A DNA stretch of 64,000 nucleotides from NCBI RefSeq assembly GCF_014648355.1, contig NZ_BMQY01000001.1, positions 310,001-374,000 on the forward strand. The letters run 5' to 3'. The notes under the pieces were generated by a model. The model made no database searches and had not been told where the DNA came from. It saw only the letters and a list, made by a program, of their open reading frames with translations. Every line of letters begins with the position of its first letter. Positions within the stretch are counted from its first letter, which is position 1. The position numbers and the translations under genes were made by a program. This stretch comes from Couchioplanes azureus (GTDB lineage Bacteria > Actinomycetota > Actinomycetes > Mycobacteriales > Micromonosporaceae). Of this stretch, positions 1 through 6,846 are shown piece after piece.

Positions 1-81
1 TCAAATCCCGCGTGGAGTATGGCTCGGGGTGTAAGGGGTAGTGTCAGCACCGGATCATCGCAAACTCATGGAGGGGTCCCG

Positions 82-486
82 ATGCGACTTCCGCGTTTCT
101 TCACGCCGCGCACTGTGGTCAGCGCGCACTGCGACCTGCCTTGTGGGGTCTACGATCCCGCGCAGGCCCGCATCGAGGCGGAGTCGGTGAAGGCCATCGC
201 CGAGAAGTACCAGGCGAACACCGACCCCGAGTTCCGCACGCGCGCCATCATGATCAAGGAGCAGCGGGCCGACCTGGTCAAGCACCACCTGTGGGTGCTC
301 TGGACGGACTACTTCAAGGCGCCGCACTTCGAGAAGTACCCGCAGCTCAACCAGCTGTTCAACGAGGCCACCAAGCTCGCGGGCGCGGCCGGCGCCAAGG
401 GCTCCATGGACCCGGCCGTCGGTGACCAGCTGCTGGCGAAGATCGAGGAGATCTCCAAGATCTTCTGGGAGACCAAGCAGGCGTGA
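82..486 (+). CDS. sodN: Nickel-containing superoxide dismutase precursor
   Basis: Cytoplasmic Ni-SOD, which dismutates superoxide to peroxide and oxygen. The 134-residue product starts with a short pro-sequence (MRLPRFFTPRTVVSA) followed by the nickel hook HCDLPCGVYDP, whose His1, Cys2 and Cys6 bind nickel once the propeptide is removed. The remainder is the expected four-helix-bundle sequence, and the length fits the family. An upstream in-frame ATG exists at 19, but the ATG at 82 has a good ribosome binding site (GGAGGGG) and yields the usual pro-sequence. The next gene overlaps the stop codon by 4 bp, so the two are probably translationally coupled. The maturation protease SodX, often next to sodN, is not downstream here; it may lie left of the window. 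Confidence 0.96.
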   Translation: MRLPRFFTPRTVVSAHCDLPCGVYDPAQARIEAESVKAIAEKYQANTDPEFRTRAIMIKEQRADLVKHHLWVLWTDYFKAPHFEKYPQLNQLFNEATKLAGAAGAKGSMDPAVGDQLLAKIEEISKIFWETKQA

Positions 487-983
487 GTGCCGCCCGCATT
501 CGGCCGGTACGTCCCCAGGACGTGCCGGCCGTTGTGGCGATGGTGCACGAGCTGGCCGATTTCGAACGCGAGCCGCAGTCGTGCCACCTGACCACGGAAC
601 AGCTCCGGGCGGCGCTCTTCGGTGACCGCCCGGCCCTCTTCGGGCACGTGGCCGTCGACGAGGAGGACGCTCCTTACGGCATGGCCCTCTGGTTCCTGAA
701 CTTCTCCACGTGGGAAGGCGTCCACGGGATCTATCTCGAGGACCTGTACGTACGCCCCGGCCACCGCGGCACCGGCGCGGGCGCCGCCCTGCTGGCCGAG
801 CTGGCCCGCATCTGCGTCACCCGCGGGTACCGGCGCCTCGAGTGGGTGATGCTCGACTGGAACCCGGCGGCGGACTTCTACGCCGCGATCGGCGCGGCCG
901 CGAGCAGTGGCTGGGTCCCCTACCGGCTGACCGGCGCCGCCCTGGACCGACTCGCCGAGCGCGCCTCGCCCGACAGGCGCTAG
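483..983 (+). CDS. GNAT-family N-acetyltransferase (SSAT/thialysine-like)
   Basis: A 166-residue single-domain GNAT enzyme that would transfer acetyl from acetyl-CoA to an amine. The acetyl-CoA binding loop RGTGAG (residues 95-100) follows the block LEDLYVRPGHRG. The preceding stretch FLNFSTWEGVHGIYLED closely resembles spermidine/spermine and thialysine N-acetyltransferases, so a polyamine or thialysine substrate is a reasonable inference but not proven. The GTG start lies in the sodN stop region (GTGA overlap), indicating co-translation with sodN. A link to oxidative stress is contextual only. Confidence 0.88.
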   Translation: MSAARIRPVRPQDVPAVVAMVHELADFEREPQSCHLTTEQLRAALFGDRPALFGHVAVDEEDAPYGMALWFLNFSTWEGVHGIYLEDLYVRPGHRGTGAGAALLAELARICVTRGYRRLEWVMLDWNPAADFYAAIGAAASSGWVPYRLTGAALDRLAERASPDRR

Positions 984-1002
984 AGTCTCGACCATCGGGA
1001 GG

Positions 1003-1425
1003 ATGGGGTCGGTGACTCAGCTTCAGACAACGCATCCGGAGCCGGCGTTCGGTGACGACGTCGTGCTGCTCACCGTGCCCGCCGACGGGGGCTACCTGGG
1101 CGTCCTGCGAACGGCGACGGCGGGTCTCGCGGCCCGCCTGCACTTCGCGCTCGACGAGATCGAGGATCTGCGCATCGCGGTCGACGAGGCCTGCGCGATG
1201 TTGCTGGCGATCGCCACCCGCGGGGCCGACCTCGAGTGCCGCTTCGCGGTCACCGACGACGCGCTCACGGTGGAGGTGACGGTCGCCACGGTCCGCGGGG
1301 CCCGGCTGCCGTCCGAGTCCTCGTTCGCCTGGAAGGTGCTGACCGCCCTGACGACGTCCGCCGCCGCCGAGGCGAACGGCCGGCACGCCACGATCAGACT
1401 GCTCACCCGCCGCACCGAAAGCTGA
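1003..1425 (+). CDS. Anti-sigma regulatory factor (RsbW-like HATPase)
   Basis: A 140-residue protein built on the serine-kinase/anti-sigma GHKL fold of RsbW and SpoIIAB. The N-box is visible as EDLRIAVDEACAMLL near residues 50-64. The later glycine-rich ATP-lid motifs are weak, which is common in actinobacterial RsbW-like proteins. It probably binds a SigB/SigF-type sigma factor or an antagonist. No sigma gene follows it here; its 3' end runs into a tandem array. The ATG at 1003 directly follows GGGAGG; a GTG at 1012 is an alternative start. TAGAGT at 982-987 could be the -10 box. Confidence 0.85.
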   Translation: MGSVTQLQTTHPEPAFGDDVVLLTVPADGGYLGVLRTATAGLAARLHFALDEIEDLRIAVDEACAMLLAIATRGADLECRFAVTDDALTVEVTVATVRGARLPSESSFAWKVLTALTTSAAAEANGRHATIRLLTRRTES

Positions 1426-1522
1426 GCCGACGCGACCGGCCGGCCCGGCCCTTGCGAGGGCGACGGCCGCTCAGGCGGCACGAGACCGGGCCGGCGCGGG
1501 ACCGGGCCGACGCGGCCGGCGT

Positions 1523-1672
1523 GAGACCGGCCCGACGCAGCCAACGCGAGACCGGCCCGACGCGGCCAACGCGAGACCGGCCCGACGCAGCCAACGCGAG
1601 ACCGGCCCGACGCAGCCAACGCGAGACCGGCCCGACGCAGCCAACGCGAGACCGGCCCGACGCGGCCAACGC
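1523..1672. repeat. 25-bp tandem array (6 units) between convergent genes
   Basis: Six head-to-tail copies of a 25-bp unit starting gagaccggcccgacgc, differing only by A/G at one site, with decayed copies out to about 1760. The array fills most of the 345-bp gap between the 3' ends of the anti-sigma gene and the GntR gene. The DNA just after the anti-sigma stop codon (gcgaccggcc) resembles the unit. I see no coding potential and no spacers, so this is not CRISPR. Confidence 0.9.
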
Positions 1673-1770
1673 GAGACCGGGTCGACGAATCGGGGCACAA
1701 AACCGGGCCGACGGATCGGCCGGCACGAGACCGGGCCGACGGATCGGCGGCGGGAGCCGGCGACTCCGCC

Positions 1771-2466
1771 TCAGCGGGCGGCCACCGCGGCGATGTAGTC
1801 CAGGTGGCGGCGTCCCGCTTCCATCGCAGCCGCCGCATCCCGGTTGCGCACCGACGTCAGCAGGTCCCGGTGGTCCGCGTCGATCCGCTCCCAGTAGTCG
1901 TCCGGCAGCGCCTCGACCACTTCCCCGCCGATCCCGATGTTGTAGAGCGGCCGGGTGATCAGCTCGAAGAGCGGATTGCACGTCGCCGAGGCGATCGCCG
2001 AGTGGAAGGCGGTGTGCGCGGCCATCATCGTGTCGAGCTCGTCGAGGTCGGGGTCGAACATCGCGCCGCGCAGCTCCACGAGGTGGGCGTCGGAGCGGCG
2101 TTCCGCGGCCAGCCCGGCCGCCGGGATCTCCACCGCGCGCCGCAGTTCGAGCAGGTCGGCGAGGCCCACCTCGGCCGAGTTGGCGAGCAGGGTCAGGCCG
2201 GTGGAGAGCGCCTCGGAGAGCTGCAGGGCGTCGGGGTGGGCGACGAAGCTGCCGCCGGTCACGCCCCGGGTGGTGACGATCAGGTGCTGGCTGGCGAGCA
2301 GGCGCAGCGCCTCGCGTACGGTGCTGCGGCTGACGCCCGACCGTACGCACAGCTCCGGCTCGGGTGGCAGACGCTCGCCGGGCTGCAAGCGACCCGATGT
2401 GATCTCCTCGCGCAGTTCGTCCGCCAGAAGCTGATATGCCGGCGGGCGTACCGTCGATCCGGTCAC
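1771..2466 (-). CDS. FadR-subfamily GntR transcriptional regulator
   Basis: A 231-residue metabolite-responsive repressor. The N-terminal winged helix-turn-helix spans about residues 8-75 (YQLLADELREEITSGRLQPG, then SGVSRSTVREALRLL). The C-terminal all-helical FCD domain carries the histidine-containing stretch HTAFHSAIA expected to bind a metal-carboxylate ligand. GTG at 2466 was chosen because AAGGGGG lies about 9 nt upstream; the frame stays open to 2547 without a better start. The ligand and target are unknown: no divergent metabolic operon is next to it, and its upstream DNA is a tandem array. Confidence 0.88.
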   Translation of the reverse strand: MTGSTVRPPAYQLLADELREEITSGRLQPGERLPPEPELCVRSGVSRSTVREALRLLASQHLIVTTRGVTGGSFVAHPDALQLSEALSTGLTLLANSAEVGLADLLELRRAVEIPAAGLAAERRSDAHLVELRGAMFDPDLDELDTMMAAHTAFHSAIASATCNPLFELITRPLYNIGIGGEVVEALPDDYWERIDADHRDLLTSVRNRDAAAAMEAGRRHLDYIAAVAAR

Positions 2467-2620
2467 TCGCTCACCCCCTTGTGATCCGCCACACTCAGGG
2501 TAGGCCTTTCCGCGCGCGACGGAAGTGCTGATCAGCCCACCCGACAACCATGTCGGCCGAGGTCACACCGGCGTGTCGCGCCACCCGGACGCGCCGCGGA
2601 GGCCAGCACCCGATAGCCAG

Positions 2621-2782
2621 GGCCCGGCGCGAACGGCAGGCCCGGCACGAACGGCAGGCCCGGCACGAACGGCAGGCCCGGCACGAACGGCAGGCCCGGC
2701 ACGAACGGCAGGCCCGGCACGAACGGCAAGCCCGGCACGAACGGCAAGCCCGGCGCGAACAGCACGCCCCGCAGGAACGGCA
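2621..2782. repeat. 18-bp tandem array (9 units) upstream of the GntR gene
   Basis: Nine consecutive 18-bp units of the type ggcccggcacgaacggca. The middle copies are perfect and those towards 2782 are decayed. The array lies between the stop of the minus-strand membrane gene (2815) and the promoter side of the GntR gene. The unit length is a multiple of three, so open frames run through it in several phases, but no start signal supports translation. Apart from the array and about 150 bp of GntR leader, the 2467-2814 gap shows nothing else. Confidence 0.9.
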
Positions 2783-2814
2783 GGCCCCGCACGGAGACCG
2801 AGCCGGCAGCGAGA

Positions 2815-3204
2815 TCAGTCGAGACCGAGCGCCCGCGTCGTGGGCGGCATCAGGCAGAGCAGTGCGACACCGATGCCCAGCAGCATCGTCAGCGCCCCCG
2901 CCCAGGCCGGCCCCGTCTGCAGCAGGAATCCGCCCGAGGCGATGAGGAAGAGCTGGACGACGATCGCGGGCCCGCGGGCCCGCGCCGAGCGGCCCGCCAG
3001 AGCCCGGGCCACCAGGAAGACGGCGGCCGCGCCGAGCGCGGTCATCGCGGCGAGCGAGATCGCCACCGCAAGGCTGCCGGGATCCGCCGTCACGACCAGC
3101 ACCACCAGGTACGCCGCCAGCACCGCGAGCGCCACGGCCTCGGCGGCGAGCAGGCGCACCGCCCAGACCAGAGTCGCGGGATTCTCCACTTCCGCAGGGG
3201 TCAC
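2815..3204 (-). CDS. Small integral membrane protein, unknown function
   Basis: A 129-residue protein with four predicted membrane helices (about 12-40, 45-70, 78-97 and 100-118), rich in Ala, Leu and Val, with a short basic loop RSARARG between helices 2 and 3. No recognised domain; similar small membrane proteins are common in Micromonosporaceae (general knowledge). The GTG start at 3204 lies 6 nt after TATCGT on the minus strand, which fits a leaderless transcript divergent from the lipid kinase gene only 53 bp away. Confidence 0.75.
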   Translation of the reverse strand: MTPAEVENPATLVWAVRLLAAEAVALAVLAAYLVVLVVTADPGSLAVAISLAAMTALGAAAVFLVARALAGRSARARGPAIVVQLFLIASGGFLLQTGPAWAGALTMLLGIGVALLCLMPPTTRALGLD

Positions 3205-3257
3205 CGCTGTACGATACCGGCCAGCTCAGGGCGGCTCCGGGAGGTACAGTGCCGCCC

Positions 3258-4208
3258 ATGCGAGCGTTACTCGTGGTTAACCCCAAGGCCACGACCACCA
3301 GTGAACGCAGTCGTGACGTACTGGTCCGGGCCCTGCGCAGCCAGGTCGAGCTGACGGTGGAGTACACCCTGGAGCGCGGGCACGCCACGACGATCGCCCG
3401 CAAGGCGGTGGAGAGCGGGGTGGACCTCATCGTCACCCTGGGCGGGGACGGCACGATCAACGAGGCCGTCAACGGGATGATGACCGCCGATCCGGGGCTC
3501 GCGTCGCAGCGGACGTCGCCCGCGCTCCGGCTGCCCGCGCTCGCGGTCGTGCCCGGTGGCTCCACCAATGTCTTCGCCCGGGCGCTGGGGATGCCGCGGG
3601 ACTGGGTCGAGGGCACCGGTGTGATCCTCGACGGCCTGCGCTCGGGACGGCACCGCGTGATCGGGCTGGGTCGCGCCGACGACCGCTATTTCACCTTCAC
3701 GGCCGGACTGGGGCTGGATGCCGCGGTCACGCGCCGGGTGGAACAGGCGCGGTTGCGCGGGCGTACGTCCACTCCCGCCCTTTATCTGAGGTCTCTGATC
3801 GGGGAGGTCCTCTCGGGTGAAGATCGCAAGACGCCGCCGCTCTCCATCGAGCGTCCCGGGGAGGAACCGGAAACCGGTCTGGGAACCGTCATCATTCAGA
3901 ACACGGCCCCGTGGACCTATGTCGGCGACCGCCCGATCAACCCCAATCCCCAGGCGTCGTTCGACCGCGGACTTGACGTGCTGGCCCTTCGTAGCCTAGG
4001 AGTGGCGAGCACAACACGGACAGTTACTCAGATGGCGTCCCGGCGGGCCGATCCTCGGGGTCGCAACGTCCTGCGCATGCACGATCAGGCCGAGTTCACC
4101 ATCGTCGCCAGCCGGCCCCAGTCGTTCCAGGTCGACGGCGACTACCTGGGTGAGCGGCAGAAGGTGCACTTCCTGTCCGTCCCCGACGCGCTGCGTGTGA
4201 TCTGCTGA
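3258..4208 (+). CDS. Diacylglycerol/lipid kinase family protein (DAGKc)
   Basis: A 316-residue lipid kinase of the YegS/DgkB type, which phosphorylates diacylglycerol or another lipid alcohol. The nucleotide-binding motif GGDGTINEAVNG and the second family motif VPGGSTNVFARALG are intact, and the C-terminal beta-rich domain ends in FQVDGDYLGE. ATG at 3258 gives the canonical N-terminus MRALLVVNPKA. It lies 7 nt after TACAGT (3245-3250), so the transcript is probably leaderless; the upstream GTG at 3249 overlaps that -10 box. Nearest neighbours are a divergent membrane gene and whiB1. Confidence 0.92.
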   Translation: MRALLVVNPKATTTSERSRDVLVRALRSQVELTVEYTLERGHATTIARKAVESGVDLIVTLGGDGTINEAVNGMMTADPGLASQRTSPALRLPALAVVPGGSTNVFARALGMPRDWVEGTGVILDGLRSGRHRVIGLGRADDRYFTFTAGLGLDAAVTRRVEQARLRGRTSTPALYLRSLIGEVLSGEDRKTPPLSIERPGEEPETGLGTVIIQNTAPWTYVGDRPINPNPQASFDRGLDVLALRSLGVASTTRTVTQMASRRADPRGRNVLRMHDQAEFTIVASRPQSFQVDGDYLGERQKVHFLSVPDALRVIC

Positions 4209-4355
4209 GGAGCGGGTAGGCCGAAACCGAAGGTCCTCACGATCCGTTACAGAAACACGGGCGAAAGGTCTGCGGGGCGGCGGCTACCGTACTACATTGA
4301 TGGGAGCGTTCATGCGCCGGTCCCGGGGCCAACCCCCGGAAGCGGACAAAAGGGT

Positions 4356-4371
4356 CGTGAGCTAGCTCACC
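4356..4371 (+). promoter_or_regulatory. CRP-type operator upstream of whiB1
   Basis: cGTGAGCTAGCTCACc is a perfect 14-bp palindrome with GTGA-N6-TCAC, the CRP/FNR consensus half-site arrangement. It lies about 43 bp upstream of TTGACA (4399-4404), a plausible -35. In M. tuberculosis, whiB1 is regulated by the cAMP receptor protein at such sites (established), so conserved cAMP control is a good inference. The rest of the 420-bp gap 4209-4628 is unusually AT-rich for this genome and shows no ORF; it is probably the long whiB1 leader. Confidence 0.6.
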
Positions 4372-4628
4372 CGCCCGGAGATTTTCCGAGCGCTACCCTT
4401 GACATCGCGGGAGTTCGTGAAAGCATTCACAAGCGATAAGAAGTAACCGGATGCCGCTCGCCCGCGTTCCTAATCCAGAAGGTGCAGAACGGCCTCCTGA
4501 ACAAAGCTTGCTCACGCACTGGTGATCGGACGAACGCTGTCCGTCGGTCGTCACGGCGTATGCAGATAAAAGTAAGTAGTAACCCGCACCAATTCATTAC
4601 CCCAGCCGAAACAAGGAGTGTTGCCGCC

Positions 4629-4883
4629 ATGGACTGGCGCCACGATGCGATCTGCCGCGACGAGGACCCGGAGCTGTTCTTCCCGATCGGGACGTCCGGC
4701 CCCGCGCTCCTGCAGGTCGAGCAGGCCAAGGCCGTGTGCCGCCGGTGCCCCGTGACCGAGTCGTGCCTGCAGTGGGCGCTCGAATCCGGTCAGGACGCCG
4801 GCGTATGGGGCGGTATGAGCGAGGACGAGCGGCGCGCCGTCAAGCGTCGCGGCGGCCTGCGGGTCGGCGCTCCCACCGCCTGA
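4629..4883 (+). CDS. whiB1: WhiB1-type iron-sulfur transcription factor
   Basis: An 84-residue Wbl protein with a redox/NO-responsive [4Fe-4S] cluster. The four cysteines are at 9, 37, 40 and 46 (C...CRRC-x5-C), followed by GVWGG at 58-62 and a basic DNA-binding tail RRAVKRRGGLR. Size and spacing match WhiB1/WblE, which is essential in mycobacteria and binds the primary sigma factor. The ATG follows AAGGAG with 11 nt spacing. The upstream extension of the frame to 4482 is AT-rich leader. The neighbouring pdtaS-biotinyl protein-rshA-sigH order supports the orthology. A strong hairpin terminator follows. Confidence 0.94.
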   Translation: MDWRHDAICRDEDPELFFPIGTSGPALLQVEQAKAVCRRCPVTESCLQWALESGQDAGVWGGMSEDERRAVKRRGGLRVGAPTA

Positions 4884-4904
4884 ACAATCCCCTCACAGCA
4901 TTAG

Positions 4905-4933
4905 CGCCCCGGGCCCATGACGGTGCCGGGGCG
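4905..4933 (+). terminator. Hairpin terminator after whiB1
   Basis: A perfect 8-bp GC stem (cgccccgg / ccggggcg) with a 13-nt loop, 22 nt after the whiB1 stop codon. There is no U-tract, as usual for actinomycete terminators. Confidence 0.65.
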
Positions 4934-5119
4934 TCGTGCTGTCCGGAGTCATCCACCGTTTCGAGTCGATTACGCCGAGCAATGGTGACGCACGACATGA
5001 ATCAGATCACCGATCTTCGCGAAATGATCTCGAAATCATCGCAATCGTTGACAGTATTGGCCTTCGCCTACTCACCCTCCGATGTAGAGGGGCCGCGGCT
5101 CTCAGCGACTTCTCAGTGA

Positions 5120-5152
5120 GGGTGATCACCGCTGGCGTAACGCAGCTCACCC
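5120..5152 (-). terminator. Nested hairpin after the sulfate-assimilation operon
   Basis: Nested arms gggtga...tcaccc (5120-5125/5147-5152) and gctg...cagc (5131-5134/5143-5146) lie about 30 nt beyond the chelatase stop codon, the expected place for the operon terminator. The remaining gap 4934-5119 is AT-rich, has a near direct repeat (cgaaatgat / cgaaatcat) and a lone TTGACA on the plus strand; I see no gene there. Confidence 0.4.
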
Positions 5153-5183
5153 CATCGAAAACAAGGACCGGAATCGGGGCGGA

Positions 5184-5939
5184 TCAGGCCGCCGGCACGA
5201 ACTCCGCCCGGCCGCCGGCGTCGATCACCCGGGAGGCCACCAGGGCCGCCAGCGCCGGGGTGTCCGTGAGCGGCTCGGTGACCACCGCCACGCCCGCCTC
5301 CCGCGCGGAGGCGACCGTCGAGTCCCACAACAATCCGGGCGCCAGGAAGTACGACACCAGACCGACCCGGCGACAGCCCTCCGCCTGCAGCGCGCGCACC
5401 GCGTCCCCGGACAGCGGCGGCGCGGCCGACGCATAGGCCGCCCGCCACGGCACCCCGAGCCGTTCCCCGAGCGCCGCGGCGGCTTCCTCCACCGTCGCCC
5501 GCGCGGAGGCGCTCCGCGTTCCGGCGGCGGTGAGCACCACCCCGTCCACCGGTGCGGCCGGGGAGACCTCACCCAGGCGCGCCGCCAGCCCGTCGAGCAA
5601 CAGCTCCGGCACCCGGCCCCCGGCCGGACCCAGCACCTGGGTCAGCTCGACCTCCAGCCGTACGCCCTCGGCCCGCGCAGCGGTGATCTCCCCAGGCACG
5701 TCCACGCGCCCGTGATAGGCGGCGGTCAGCAGCAGCGGCACCATGATCGCCCGCCGGTGACCCGCCTCCGCGAACGACGCCAGCACCTGCCGCGGGCGCG
5801 GCACGCTGTGGTCCAGGTACGAGGCGCGCACGTCCCAACCGGGGTGCCGGGCCCGCACCGCCACCGCCAGCGCCTCGGTCGCCCGCGCCGCCCGCGGATC
5901 CCGGCTGCCGTGCGCGACCAGTACGACCGCCTGCCTCAT
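5184..5939 (-). CDS. Sirohydrochlorin chelatase (CbiX/SirB type)
   Basis: A 251-residue two-lobed class II chelatase that inserts Fe (or Co) into sirohydrochlorin, the last step of siroheme synthesis. The N-terminal metal-site motif LVAHGSRDPRA is followed by the lobe VPLLLTAAYHGRVDVP, containing a second conserved His. The C-terminal lobe (residues about 125-251) repeats the fold and ends in a Leu/Ala helix. The ATG overlaps the cysH stop codon (ATGA), so it is the last gene of the coupled sirA-zinc ribbon-cysH operon. Because SirA needs siroheme, iron is the likely metal (inference). Confidence 0.88.
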   Translation of the reverse strand: MRQAVVLVAHGSRDPRAARATEALAVAVRARHPGWDVRASYLDHSVPRPRQVLASFAEAGHRRAIMVPLLLTAAYHGRVDVPGEITAARAEGVRLEVELTQVLGPAGGRVPELLLDGLAARLGEVSPAAPVDGVVLTAAGTRSASARATVEEAAAALGERLGVPWRAAYASAAPPLSGDAVRALQAEGCRRVGLVSYFLAPGLLWDSTVASAREAGVAVVTEPLTDTPALAALVASRVIDAGGRAEFVPAA

Positions 5940-6691
5940 ACGTGCAGCCCGCACTCGGTCTTGTCGAACATCGCCCAGCGACCGGCCCGCGGGTCCTCGC
6001 CCGCCTTGGTCCGCCGGGTGCACGGCCAGCAGCCGATCGATCCGTACCCCTTCTTGAAGAGCTCGTTGACCGGCACGTTCCACCGCGCGATGTAGCGGTC
6101 CACGTCCGCCTGCGTCCACGCGGCGATGGGGTTGACCTTGACCTTGCCCTTGCGCGCGTCGAACGCCACGACGGGGGTGTTCGCGCGGGTCGGGGACTCG
6201 TCGCGGCGCAGGCCGGTGGCCCAGGCGTCGTAGTCGGCCAGGGCGCGTTCCAGCGGCTCGACCTTGCGCAGGTAGCAGCACTCGTCGGGGTTGCGGGCGA
6301 AGAGCCGGGGGCCGAGCTCGCCGTCCTGCTGGCCGACGGTCATCCGCGGACGGATCGACCGGACGTTCACTCGCATGGTCCGTGCGACCGTGTCGCGGAC
6401 CTTCAGCGTCTCGGGGAAGTGCAGGCCGGTGTCGAGAAAGACGACGTCGACGCCGGGGGCCGCGCGGGAGAAGAGGTGGGCGACGACGGCGTCGGCCATC
6501 GAGCTCGTCACGCAGAAGCGCTCGCCGAACGTCGACGCGGCCCAGCGGGCGATCTCCTCGGCGGGGGCGTCCGCGAGCTGCGCGGCACCCTCCTTGGCGA
6601 GCGCCTCCAGCGTGGCGCGCGAGCGTCGGGCCGGATCCTGCGGCCCGTCCAGGTTCACCAGGCCGAGCCCGGCGGCGGTCAGCACCGTCAT
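5936..6691 (-). CDS. cysH: Assimilatory adenylylsulfate reductase (APS reductase)
   Basis: A 251-residue enzyme reducing APS to sulfite with thioredoxin. An adenylyl-sulfate binding fold carries SSMADAVVAHLF (P-loop-like) and FLDTGLHFPET. The [4Fe-4S] cysteines are visible as ECCYLRKVEPL and GCWPCTRRT, and the C-terminal catalytic Cys as ECGLHV. Two Cys pairs mean an APS rather than PAPS reductase. The ATG at 6691 overlaps the zinc-ribbon stop codon by 4 bp; the frame stays open upstream only because of shared coding. Confidence 0.95.
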   Translation of the reverse strand: MTVLTAAGLGLVNLDGPQDPARRSRATLEALAKEGAAQLADAPAEEIARWAASTFGERFCVTSSMADAVVAHLFSRAAPGVDVVFLDTGLHFPETLKVRDTVARTMRVNVRSIRPRMTVGQQDGELGPRLFARNPDECCYLRKVEPLERALADYDAWATGLRRDESPTRANTPVVAFDARKGKVKVNPIAAWTQADVDRYIARWNVPVNELFKKGYGSIGCWPCTRRTKAGEDPRAGRWAMFDKTECGLHV

Positions 6692-6846
6692 CGGTTCACT
6701 CCCTTGGAAAGCAGCCCATGGAACTTGACCGTGAACACCCGGGCGCAGGAGTGGCACTCCCACGCCCCGTGCGAGGCCTCGTGCGGATACAGGTCCTCGT
6801 CGCCGCAGTAGGGGCAGTACAGCGGGGTACTCCTCGCGTCGCTCAT
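6688..6846 (-). CDS. Small zinc-ribbon protein between sirA and cysH
   Basis: A 52-residue protein with two CxxC knuckles (CPYC at 11-14 and CHSC at 31-34) and an internal acidic/His segment, ending KFHGLLSKGVNR. Both ends overlap the neighbouring genes by exactly 4 bp (ATGA), so it is translated in strict stoichiometry with sirA and cysH. Homologues sit at this place in other actinomycetes (from memory). It may be a zinc or electron-transfer partner of sulfite reductase; no function is established from the sequence. Confidence 0.85.
   Translation of the reverse strand: MSDARSTPLYCPYCGDEDLYPHEASHGAWECHSCARVFTVKFHGLLSKGVNR

Noticed and set aside
1523..1672. CRISPR array
   Set aside because: Units are contiguous, with no spacers, no cas genes in the window and different unit lengths at each site. 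The same applies to the other arrays.
2550..3280. Plus-strand repeat-bearing ORFs encoding ARTAGP-type or RQARHE-type repeats
   Set aside because: They arise because 18 bp is a multiple of three; no start signal or folded segment supports them, and they overlap the minus-strand membrane gene.
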